DNA of 7,667 nt from JAJBWD01 sp041670885 (GTDB taxonomy: Bacteria; Bacillota; Clostridia; Clostridiales; Clostridiaceae). Of the stretch, positions 1 to 7,028 are shown one piece after another. Both the position numbers and the translations under genes were made by a program. The DNA lies in NCBI GenBank assembly GCA_041670885.1, contig JBAXYJ010000136.1, forward strand, positions 1-7,667, in the 5' to 3' direction. Numbering within the stretch: position 1 is the stretch's first letter; each line of letters opens with the position of its first letter. The notes under the pieces are model-generated. The model was given only the letters and a program-made list of their open reading frames with translations, was not told the DNA's origin and searched no databases.

Positions 1-2203
1 CTGTAAGTGCCGGTGGTATATGGAACAGTACCATGGCTATAAACGGAATAATTTCAGGAACATTTGATGCTAATATATAAGTAAGGAATTTTCTTATGTT
101 GCTGTATACGGATCTTCCCTCTTCTATAGCCTTAACTATAGTTGCGAAATTATCATCAAGAAGGATCATGTCAGCAACTTCACGGGCTACGTCGGTTCCG
201 TTTTTACCCATTGCAATACCGATGTTTGAAGCTTTAAGTGCCAATATATCATTAACTCCATCACCGGTTACAGCTACAATTTCGCCCAGCTTCTTATAAG
301 CTTCTACTATTTTAAGCTTATGCTGTGGAGTTGTCCTTGAAAATACCAGCGGAATATTCTGCTTTACTACATCCATTAATTCCTTCTGGGACATGGCCTC
401 AACAGAACTGCCTGTTACTATCTGATACTTGTCTTCAATAAGACCAATCTGCTTACCGATGGCAGCTGCAGTTATTCCATAGTCTCCGGTTATGACAGTA
501 ATTTTAATTCCTGCATGGTGGCAGTCTCTTACAGCAGCAGCTACTTCCGGTCTTGGTGGATCATACATAGCGGTTAGCCCAATAAATACCATATCTTTTC
601 CTGAGGCTTCATGATCGAACGCATATTCATAACAGATTCCAAGTACTCTGAAACCCTCTTCTGCAAAAGCATCATTTTTAGCTAAAATATGTTTTTTATT
701 TTCACTGGTCAAAGGAACTGCTATACCATCTTTGAAATAGTATTTACAACATTCCAGGACAATGTTTGGAGCACCCTTTGTAAATATAACTTTTTCATTT
801 TCTTTAAAATTATCATCACTCTTATTTTCAGCCAGTACACTCATCATTTTTATCTCTGAGGTAAATGGCTTTACTTCTACAATATTGAAGCTTTCATGTT
901 TTTCATTAAGATCTATTCCATATTTTTCAGCAGCAATTAGAATTGAAGCTTCTGTAGGGCTGCCTATAACTTCCCATTCATCCGGGTTATTTTTGCTGTC
1001 CTTTATATTTGCTTCAGAGCAGATAATTGCTGATGAAAAAAGCATTTCCAAAGCTTTTTTAGCTTTGCTGTTTTTAAGTATTACTTCTCCGTCCTTTTTG
1101 TATCCGGATCCACTGACTTCTGCTTCTCCATCTGGTGTCCATATTTTTCTGACCATAAGCTGGTTTTGTGTTAATGTTCCTGTTTTATCTGTACATATTA
1201 CTGATGCTGCACTTAGCGTTTCTACTGCGGACAGCTTTCTGACTAATGCTTTTTCCTTTGCCATACGCTGTACTCCAACCGCTAAGCAAAGACTTACAGT
1301 TGGAAGAAGTCCTTCAGGAACGTTGGCTACCAGAATACCAATAGCAAAAATAAATCCTACCTTCCAGCTCATGCCTGTAACAAGTACTGCAGCTAAAAAT
1401 GCTGAAGCACCTAAAATAATTGCAACCTTTGTAATAAACTTAACTATTTTTTGTACCTGAACTTCAAGAGTACTGTCTCCCTTAACAATTGTTTGTGTAA
1501 GGGTTGATACCTGCCCAATCTCAGTATCATTACCAATGGCATAAACTACTGCTGTACCTTTACCCTGAGTTACTGTTGTACCTGCAAACACGAAATTAGT
1601 TATTTCTGAAACAGGTTTTCCTTCTGCATCAAACTCTTCTTCTGTTCTGTTGAGAGGGACAGATTCTCCTGTCAGCATAGAGTTGTTAAGGAAAAGGCTG
1701 TGGGTTTTTATTAGTCTTGCATCCGCAGGGACACTGTCGCCCGCTTCCAGAACAATTGTTTCTCCAATGGTTATATCTTCAGCAGGCAGTGTGGTAAGCT
1801 CACCGCATCGGAATACTTTTACATAGCTTGGTATCATATCTGAAAGTTCAGATAAAGCCTTGTCCGCCTTGAATTCCTGAAAAAAGGAAAACAGTGCATT
1901 GATTACAATGACCGCCCAGGTAGCTACTGCCAGCTGAGGCATACCTGCTATAAACGCAAGGATACCGGCCACCCAAAGCAGGATAGCCATAAAATGTGTA
2001 AATTGTTTTAATAATTGTTTAATTGGGTGAAAATTACGTTCTTTATGAAGTTTATTTTTCCCATATTTTTTTTCTCGACCTAAAGCCTCTTCAGTAGATA
2101 AGCCTGCAGGTGAAGCCTTTAAAAATTCCAAAGCATCAGAAGGTATGAGGCCAGACAGCCTGACTGAATTTTCTAATTTAATTTTTTCTGAATTTGTTTC
2201 CAT
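1..2203 (-). CDS. P2-type cation-transporting ATPase, Na,K-ATPase-like ion-site motifs (C-terminus cut by window edge)
   Basis: Membrane pump that couples ATP hydrolysis, through an aspartyl-phosphate intermediate, to cation transport. The reading frame is open from the ATG at 2203 to the window edge (734 codons); family members are usually near 900 residues, so the rest of the M5-M10 domain lies outside. The start follows AGAAGG at a normal distance. Visible parts in order: N-terminal cation-ATPase region (1-65), M1-M2 (about 70-110), actuator domain with TGES (178-181), M3-M4 (about 258-312) with NVPEGL (294-299), phosphorylation motif DKTGT with Asp339, nucleotide domain with PFTSE (446-450) and KGAP (476-479), DPPRPE (548-553), TGD (572-574), the GDGVND hinge (647-652), and M5 with SNVPEI (713-718). 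VPEG in M4 and SNVPEI in M5 resemble the Na,K/H,K (P2C) branch; SERCA-type pumps have IPEG and a Gly-Glu motif in M5. GDGVND is followed by ILALK instead of the usual APALK or SPALK. P2 ATPase identity is firm. The transported ion (Na+, K+ or Ca2+) is inferred and uncertain. Confidence 0.93.
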   Translation of the reverse strand, partial: METNSEKIKLENSVRLSGLIPSDALEFLKASPAGLSTEEALGREKKYGKNKLHKERNFHPIKQLLKQFTHFMAILLWVAGILAFIAGMPQLAVATWAVIVINALFSFFQEFKADKALSELSDMIPSYVKVFRCGELTTLPAEDITIGETIVLEAGDSVPADARLIKTHSLFLNNSMLTGESVPLNRTEEEFDAEGKPVSEITNFVFAGTTVTQGKGTAVVYAIGNDTEIGQVSTLTQTIVKGDSTLEVQVQKIVKFITKVAIILGASAFLAAVLVTGMSWKVGFIFAIGILVANVPEGLLPTVSLCLAVGVQRMAKEKALVRKLSAVETLSAASVICTDKTGTLTQNQLMVRKIWTPDGEAEVSGSGYKKDGEVILKNSKAKKALEMLFSSAIICSEANIKDSKNNPDEWEVIGSPTEASILIAAEKYGIDLNEKHESFNIVEVKPFTSEIKMMSVLAENKSDDNFKENEKVIFTKGAPNIVLECCKYYFKDGIAVPLTSENKKHILAKNDAFAEEGFRVLGICYEYAFDHEASGKDMVFIGLTAMYDPPRPEVAAAVRDCHHAGIKITVITGDYGITAAAIGKQIGLIEDKYQIVTGSSVEAMSQKELMDVVKQNIPLVFSRTTPQHKLKIVEAYKKLGEIVAVTGDGVNDILALKASNIGIAMGKNGTDVAREVADMILLDDNFATIVKAIEEGRSVYSNIRKFLTYILASNVPEIIPFIAMVLFHIPPALT

Positions 2204-2221
2204 AATTATCCTTCTTTCAAT

Positions 2222-2269
2222 ATAATGCTGCAATTTGGTAAAATTAAATTAAAATATATATTGCATTAT
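2222..2269 (-). promoter_or_regulatory. Possible bulged hairpin in ATPase mRNA leader
   Basis: Read on the minus strand, ATAATGCAAT is followed about 25 nt later by ATTGCAGCATTAT. These can pair as 10 bp with a 3-nt bulge, closing an A/T-rich loop just upstream of the AGAAGG ribosome binding site. The predicted transcription start (about 2264) falls inside the left arm, so the full stem may not be transcribed. It could instead be a DNA-level inverted repeat near the start site. AT richness makes chance pairing plausible. Confidence 0.25.
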
Positions 2270-2270
2270 G

Positions 2271-2299
2271 ATGATAAGAGTTTATAAATAAGCCGTCAA
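2271..2299 (-). promoter_or_regulatory. Predicted sigma-A-type promoter for the P-type ATPase
   Basis: On the minus strand, TTGACG (2294-2299) and TATCAT (2271-2276) are separated by exactly 17 bp. That is 5/6 and 5/6 matches to TTGACA and TATAAT with optimal spacing. Transcription would begin near 2264, leaving a leader of about 60 nt before the ATG at 2203. Confidence 0.6.
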
Positions 2300-2313
2300 T
2301 ATATAAACAGGTT

Positions 2314-2353
2314 TCTTAATAACATCTTAATAATAAGATTTTTATTCTTAATA
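2314..2353. promoter_or_regulatory. Three phased TCTTAATA repeats: candidate KdpE (OmpR-family) operator
   Basis: Exact copies of TCTTAATA begin at 2314, 2325 and 2346. The start-to-start distances are 11 and 21 bp, about one and two helical turns, so all copies face the same side of the DNA. OmpR/PhoB-family regulators typically bind direct repeats with an 11-bp period. The cluster lies about 50-90 bp upstream of the predicted ATPase start, and about 115-155 bp upstream of the predicted kdpD start. The middle copy is also part of the dyad ATCTTA-ATAA-TAAGAT (2324-2339). A 7-nt inverted copy (ATTAAGA, 2415-2421) lies just upstream of the kdpD -35 element. Assignment to KdpE is inferred from position. 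The AT-rich background raises the chance-occurrence rate. Confidence 0.4.
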
Positions 2354-2432
2354 CATTATTAATAAAGGAAATTGTATAATGAAATTTTGTATAATTTTTG
2401 ATAATTTAAGTTAAATTAAGATTTCACACTCT

Positions 2433-2461
2433 TTGACAATGGTATAAAATATGTTTAGGAT
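2433..2461 (+). promoter_or_regulatory. Predicted sigma-A-type promoter for kdpDE
   Basis: A perfect TTGACA (2433-2438) is followed after 17 bp by TAGGAT (2456-2461, 4/6 match to TATAAT). Transcription would start near 2468, giving a leader of about 30 nt before the TTG start. A better-looking TATAAT at 2465-2470 is 26 bp from this -35 and has no obvious -35 of its own. Confidence 0.55.
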
Positions 2462-2484
2462 AGATATAATATTGAACATTAATC

Positions 2485-2500
2485 AGGTGGTGATATTTTG
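2485..2500 (+). promoter_or_regulatory. Ribosome binding site and TTG start of kdpD
   Basis: AGGTGGTG (2485-2492) lies 5 nt before TTG at 2498. The next in-frame methionine is residue 45, after the Walker A motif (34-42), so starting there would remove the ATP-binding loop. This fixes the TTG as the start. Confidence 0.8.
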
Positions 2501-5194
2501 AAGGAATATAACAGTAAAACTAATAATTCCAATGAACTTTCGGAGCATACTAATTCTGATGATAAAAAAGAAGCCGGAAGACTTAAAATTTTCTTTGGCT
2601 ATGCTGCAGGTGCAGGAAAAACTTACGCCATGCTGGATGACGCCGGAGAACAGTTTAAATCAGGAATTGATGTTGTTATAGGCTTTATTGATCCTCATAC
2701 AAGACCTGAAACATTAAAACTTCTTAATAAACTTCCTATTTTACCGCCCAAAACATTATTTAATAATGATATTAAGGTTAAAGAATTTGATTTAGATGCC
2801 GCTCTTAAGAGAAAGCCGCATCTTATAATAGTTGATCAGCTGGATCATTCTAATGCTGAAGGAGTAAGAAATAAAAAAAGATACCAGGATATTGAAGAAC
2901 TTCTTAATGCGGGAATTGACGTATATACAACAGTTGATGTTCAGCATATAGAAAGCCTTAATGATATCATTCGGGAAATAACAAAAATTTCAGTAAAAGA
3001 AACAATTCCGGATTACATTTTTGAAAATGCGGACAAGGTTAAATTTGTAGATGTAGAACCTGATGAGCTTATGAAAAGATTTGAAGAAGGAAAGCTTTTG
3101 AGAAAGGATGAGACCGGGTTAGAGTATAGCTTTTTTTCTAAAAATAATCTGAGACTGCTGCGAGAAATTGCCATGAGAAAAGCTACTGACAGAATAAGCA
3201 GCTTTAATCAGAGAAAAAATAAAACACTTCAGAAATCAATTAATACCAGATTTCTTGTATGCATAAGCCCTTCCCCCTCTTCAGCTAAATGTATCAGATG
3301 GGCAGCAAGAACATCAGAAGCTTTTCATGCACCATGGACAGTATTATATGTGGAAACACCGGAAAGCATGAAATTCAGTGAAGATCAGATTAAAACAATA
3401 AGGTCTCATATGGACCTGGCAGAAAGGCTGGGAGCAAAGGTCGTGACATTAGGAGGCAATGATGTAGCAGCTGTTGTATCTGAGTATACAAAATATTCAG
3501 GGATAACAAATATTGTTATTGGAAAAAGCCGGCAAAAATCAATTAAAAGCTTATTCGTAAAGAGCTTTGAGGATAAGCTGATATCACTTTTAAAAAACAT
3601 AGAAATACATATAATACCTGACAGTGACAATGCAAAGCCCTATAAGAATAAGCACGCAATTAATTTAAACAAGAATTTATTTCTTTCCTTTAATGATTTT
3701 GCCAAAACTTTTGTCATATTAATATCAGCAACTTTATTTTCATTCGGTATAAGAGCAGCTGGCGTGGGTGAACAGAATGTAATTATGTTTTATATCTTAT
3801 CTGTGCTAATTATTTCCAGGATAACATCAGGATATTTATATGGTATTTTGGCATCATTTTTAAGTGTTTTTATATTTACTTTTTTATTTGTAGAACCCTA
3901 TTATACATTTACTGCATTTCAGCCGGATTACCCTATAACATTTATTATTATGCTGTTTGCAGCATTAACTACAAGTGCACTTATAATAAGAATAAAAACA
4001 AAAGCAAGCCTGGCAGCTGAAAGAGAAAGAAGAACGGAAGTGCTTTATGAAATAAATAAAAAGCTTCTTGTAACGAGAGGACTTGACAATATAATCGAAG
4101 CTGCTAATGAATATGTAACGAAGCTGTTTGACAGGACTTCTATTCTTTACTTGGAGGATCCTGTTAATGGAAAAGAGGGCATAATAAAAAAATCCCGGGA
4201 AGATAAAGATGCTTCATATATGATGTCTAAAAAAGAAAAGGCAGTAGTTCACTGGGTATTTGTCAATAAGAAGCGTGCCGGAAATGGCACAGATACATTA
4301 ATGGAGGCCAGTGGCTTTTACACTCCTATTATTTCACAGGGAAATGTGCTTGGTGTCCTTGGAATATCCTGTGATAAAGGTAATTTCTTTAACCACAATA
4401 ACAGGTCCTTATCTACTATGATTGCATCTCTTGTTGCTATGGCACTGGAGCGTCAGTATTTATCATATGAGCAAAGGAGAATTTTAATAGAAGCTGAAAA
4501 GGAAAAGATGAGGAGCAATCTGCTTCGTGCAATTTCCCATGATTTAAGAACACCCCTTACAGGAATACTGGGAGCCAGTTCAGCAATTCTTGAAAACGAG
4601 GGAATGGATATAGAAACTCATGATAAACTTATCGGTGGGATAAAGGAAGACGCTCAATGGCTTATCAGGATGGTGGAAAATCTTTTGTCTGTAACAAGGA
4701 TAAGTGAAGGATCAATGAGCGTTGTTAAAACACCGGAAGCAGCAGAGGAAATTGTTGCAGAAGCTGTATCAAGGATAAGAACCAGATTTGAGGGCTGCAG
4801 AATAAACGTAAAAGTACCGGATGAGTTACTCCTTATACCTATGGATGGAACACTTATAGAGCAGGTTATTATTAATCTTTTAGAGAATGCAGTTAAACAT
4901 ACGGCTCCAAATACCGTCATTGATTTAAATGTAAAGAAAGTTGGTGATACTGCAGTATTTGAAGTAAGTGATAATGGGCTAGGCATTCAAAAGCAGGATC
5001 TTACACATATATTTGAAGGCTTTGCAGTAAGTAAAGGTAAAAGTTCAGATTCATCCAGGGGTATGGGCATTGGCCTTTCAATATGCAAGTCTATTATTAT
5101 TGCTCATAATGGTAAAATTCAAGCAGAAAATAAAAAAGAGGGCGGAGCGGTTTTCAGGTTTATACTGCCGCTGAAAGGAGTTAAATATGAATAG
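2498..5194 (+). CDS. kdpD: KdpD, potassium/turgor sensor histidine kinase
   Basis: Inner-membrane sensor kinase that responds to low K+ or osmotic stress and phosphorylates KdpE. At 898 residues it is the normal length for full KdpD. Domains in order: KdpD N-terminal ATP-binding domain (about 27-240) with Walker A ending GAGKT (38-42), the DPHTR segment (65-69) and DVQHIESLND; universal-stress domain (about 250-375); four closely spaced membrane helices (about 402-421, 427-444, 446-465, 479-497); a K/R-rich linker; a GAF-like region (about 515-655); HisKA with phospho-acceptor His681 in SHDLRTPL; and HATPase with N box Asn793/Asn797, G1 DNGLG (825-829) and G2 GMGIGL (855-860). Oddities: the Walker B acidic pair is Asp113-Gln114 where the family usually has Asp-Glu, and HTR replaces the usual HGR. 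The universal-stress domain has SPS (257-259), 20 residues, then WTVLY (280-284), close to the c-di-AMP motif SxS-X20-FTAxY described for S. aureus KdpD. No kdpFABC is visible nearby. Confidence 0.97.
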   Translation: MKEYNSKTNNSNELSEHTNSDDKKEAGRLKIFFGYAAGAGKTYAMLDDAGEQFKSGIDVVIGFIDPHTRPETLKLLNKLPILPPKTLFNNDIKVKEFDLDAALKRKPHLIIVDQLDHSNAEGVRNKKRYQDIEELLNAGIDVYTTVDVQHIESLNDIIREITKISVKETIPDYIFENADKVKFVDVEPDELMKRFEEGKLLRKDETGLEYSFFSKNNLRLLREIAMRKATDRISSFNQRKNKTLQKSINTRFLVCISPSPSSAKCIRWAARTSEAFHAPWTVLYVETPESMKFSEDQIKTIRSHMDLAERLGAKVVTLGGNDVAAVVSEYTKYSGITNIVIGKSRQKSIKSLFVKSFEDKLISLLKNIEIHIIPDSDNAKPYKNKHAINLNKNLFLSFNDFAKTFVILISATLFSFGIRAAGVGEQNVIMFYILSVLIISRITSGYLYGILASFLSVFIFTFLFVEPYYTFTAFQPDYPITFIIMLFAALTTSALIIRIKTKASLAAERERRTEVLYEINKKLLVTRGLDNIIEAANEYVTKLFDRTSILYLEDPVNGKEGIIKKSREDKDASYMMSKKEKAVVHWVFVNKKRAGNGTDTLMEASGFYTPIISQGNVLGVLGISCDKGNFFNHNNRSLSTMIASLVAMALERQYLSYEQRRILIEAEKEKMRSNLLRAISHDLRTPLTGILGASSAILENEGMDIETHDKLIGGIKEDAQWLIRMVENLLSVTRISEGSMSVVKTPEAAEEIVAEAVSRIRTRFEGCRINVKVPDELLLIPMDGTLIEQVIINLLENAVKHTAPNTVIDLNVKKVGDTAVFEVSDNGLGIQKQDLTHIFEGFAVSKGKSSDSSRGMGIGLSICKSIIIAHNGKIQAENKKEGGAVFRFILPLKGVKYE
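5174..5180 (+). promoter_or_regulatory. Ribosome binding site of kdpE inside the end of kdpD
   Basis: AAAGGAG lies 6 nt before the ATG at 5187, within the last codons of kdpD. It supports translation of kdpE from the overlapping start and coupled expression of the pair. Confidence 0.75.
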
Positions 5195-5891
5195 TGATAA
5201 AAGAATGGTTTTGATAGTTGAAGATGAAAGCGGAATAAGCAATTTTATATCAGCAATTCTTACTTCAAATGGATATAATATATTAAAAACTGAAAGGGGC
5301 AGGGAAGCAGTCTCAATTACTGCATCCCAATGTCCTGATTTGATACTCCTTGATTTGGGACTTCCTGATATTGATGGAATTGAAGTGTTGAAAAGCATAA
5401 GGCAGTGGTCAGATATTCCTGTAATTATAGTATCAGCCAGAGGGCATGAGAGGGAGAAGGTTGAAGCACTTGATTTAGGAGCAGATGATTATGTAACAAA
5501 GCCTTTTGGAACATCAGAACTTCTTGCCAGAATTAGGACGGCTATAAGGCACAGACAAAAAGATGATTTTGGAAGCCAGCCTAAAGCAGAAATAATAAAT
5601 GTTGGAGGTCTGACAATTGATTATGTAAAAAGAATTGTGACAGTAGAAAAAAAAGAAGTACACCTGACTCCGGTTGAGTACAAAATTATATGCCTTTTAT
5701 CTAAGTATATAGGAAAAGTGATGACTCTTGATTTTATCACAAAAGAAGTTTGGGGCCCATATACTAATGAAGATAATGCACTAAGAGTTAATATGGCAAA
5801 TATTCGCAGAAAAATTGAAGTGAATCCTGCAGAACCAAAGTATATTATAACAGAGGTTGGAGTAGGATATAGAATGGTGGATGAAATATAG
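5187..5891 (+). CDS. kdpE: KdpE, OmpR/PhoB-family response regulator
   Basis: Cytoplasmic DNA-binding partner of KdpD, 234 residues, the usual length. The receiver domain (about 7-120) has the acidic pair Glu12-Asp13, phospho-acceptor Asp56 in LLDLGLPD, Ser83, Tyr102 and Lys105 followed by Pro-Phe, so every phosphorylation residue is present. The C-terminal winged-helix domain (about 135-232) has HLTPVEYKI, VWGP, NIRRKIE and the ending ITEVGVGYRM, which is typical of KdpE. The ATG overlaps the last 8 nt of kdpD, indicating co-transcription and translational coupling. In known systems KdpE activates kdpFABC; no such operon is in the window. The likely local target is the divergent promoter region at 2204-2497, which contains 11-bp-phased direct repeats. 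That target is inferred. Confidence 0.96.
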   Translation: MNSDKRMVLIVEDESGISNFISAILTSNGYNILKTERGREAVSITASQCPDLILLDLGLPDIDGIEVLKSIRQWSDIPVIIVSARGHEREKVEALDLGADDYVTKPFGTSELLARIRTAIRHRQKDDFGSQPKAEIINVGGLTIDYVKRIVTVEKKEVHLTPVEYKIICLLSKYIGKVMTLDFITKEVWGPYTNEDNALRVNMANIRRKIEVNPAEPKYIITEVGVGYRMVDEI

Positions 5892-5936
5892 GAAAATGTT
5901 GAATGCAGTTTTCCGTATTATAATAAGGAGAAAATT

Positions 5937-7019
5937 ATGTTTAATTTATTAGATTACATGAATACTTCTATTGATAACCTATTAAAAAATGCAGTTAAGG
6001 CATCTGTTAAGAATCCATCAGAATCAGCTTTTTTACTAAGATATTTACTATCTCATAAAAAAGCAGCTAATACCAGAATCAAATATGAAAAAGACAATAT
6101 TCATATACCTCCATTTTTAATTGCCAGTATTACAAGCAGCTGTAATTTATTCTGCAAGGGCTGTTATGCCCGGGCAAATAAATCCTGCGGAGAAAATCTG
6201 CAGGGAAATCAAATGTCGGAAGAAGAATGGAAAGATATATTTAATCAGGCAAAAGATATTGGAGTTGAATTTATTCTTCTTGCAGGAGGAGAGCCTCTTT
6301 TAAGATGTGATGTAATAAAGGAAGCCTCAAAAGTTAAAGAAATAATATTCCCTGTTTTTACAAATGGAACATTAATTGATGAGGAATATATTAATCTTTT
6401 CAATAAAAACAGGAATTTGATACCAGTACTCAGTATCGAAGGAAATAAGACAGAAACAGACCTGCGGAGGGGAAACGGTACCTATGATAAACTGACTGGT
6501 GCAATGAAAAGTCTTAAGAAAAAGGGAATTTTCTTTGGTACATCTATAACAGTTACTAAAGATAATATAAACCTGGTCACCGGTTCGGATTTTGTAAATA
6601 TACTTTCTGAAAATGGCTGCAAATTAGTTTTTTATATTGAATATGTTCCGGTAAGTGCTGATACAGAATATTTGGCACTAAATGACGAAGAAAGAAGTAT
6701 TTTGGATAAAAATCAGATAAAGCTCCGGGAGCAATTTGATGATATGATATTTTTGTCATTTCCCGGTGATGAAAAATATATGGGTGGCTGCTTAGCTGCC
6801 GGCAGAGGATTTTTCCACATTAATGCAAATGGTGGTGCTGAGCCTTGCCCATTTTCCCCATATTCTGACACCAGCTTAAAGCAGGTTACCCTTCTTCAGG
6901 CGCTGAAGTCTCCTCTTTTTAAAAGGTTAAATGATGTGGGGATATTGTCTCAAAAACATACCGGAGGGTGTTTACTATTTGAAAAAAGGCAGGAAGTAAA
7001 AGATTTATTAAGAAAATAG
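5937..7019 (+). CDS. Radical SAM protein with partial SPASM-like C-terminus, substrate unknown
   Basis: A 360-residue radical SAM enzyme. The [4Fe-4S]/SAM motif is Cys69-x3-Cys73-x2-Cys76 (CNLFCKGCY), followed by the SAM-contacting GGEP (117-120), FTNGT and LSIEGN strands of the partial TIM barrel. The C-terminal part has Cys285-x13-Gly299-x4-Cys304, which fits the SPASM/twitch opening pattern (C-x9-15-G-x4-C), and a later Cys345 in GGCLLF. The remaining SPASM cysteines are absent, so at most one auxiliary cluster seems likely. The start ATG follows AAGGAG (5925-5930) by 6 nt. It lies 45 nt after kdpE with no convincing terminator between, so it is probably the third gene of the kdpDE operon. 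A hairpin terminator follows. SPASM proteins often modify peptides or enzymes, but no small precursor gene is visible here. I do not recognise a specific family, and no substrate is claimed. Confidence 0.9.
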   Translation: MFNLLDYMNTSIDNLLKNAVKASVKNPSESAFLLRYLLSHKKAANTRIKYEKDNIHIPPFLIASITSSCNLFCKGCYARANKSCGENLQGNQMSEEEWKDIFNQAKDIGVEFILLAGGEPLLRCDVIKEASKVKEIIFPVFTNGTLIDEEYINLFNKNRNLIPVLSIEGNKTETDLRRGNGTYDKLTGAMKSLKKKGIFFGTSITVTKDNINLVTGSDFVNILSENGCKLVFYIEYVPVSADTEYLALNDEERSILDKNQIKLREQFDDMIFLSFPGDEKYMGGCLAAGRGFFHINANGGAEPCPFSPYSDTSLKQVTLLQALKSPLFKRLNDVGILSQKHTGGCLLFEKRQEVKDLLRK

Positions 7020-7028
7020 AGTTAAATT

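Noticed and set aside
762..1460. 232-codon open frame on the plus strand
   Set aside because: It lies entirely antisense to the ATPase, whose conserved motifs (Asp339, NVPEGL, TGES) are in the other strand. Its translation looks like low-complexity antisense and it has no clear ribosome binding site.
2372..2395. Two TTGTATAAT direct copies 15 bp apart
   Set aside because: They are not helically phased, have no suitable -35 partner, and lie in DNA so AT-rich that such a repeat is easily due to chance.
2204..2497. Riboswitch such as a c-di-AMP (ydaO) element upstream of the ATPase
   Set aside because: The predicted leader is only about 60 nt, very AT-rich, and has none of the GC-containing conserved core such an element needs.
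5891..5914. Hairpin GGAAAA/TTTTCC just after kdpE
   Set aside because: Only 6 A/T-rich base pairs with a 12-nt loop and no T run behind it. It is not a credible terminator and does not break the operon.
5899..5924. TTGAAT and TATAAT as an internal promoter for the radical SAM gene
   Set aside because: The spacing is only 14 bp and the -10 abuts the ribosome binding site, leaving almost no room for a leader.
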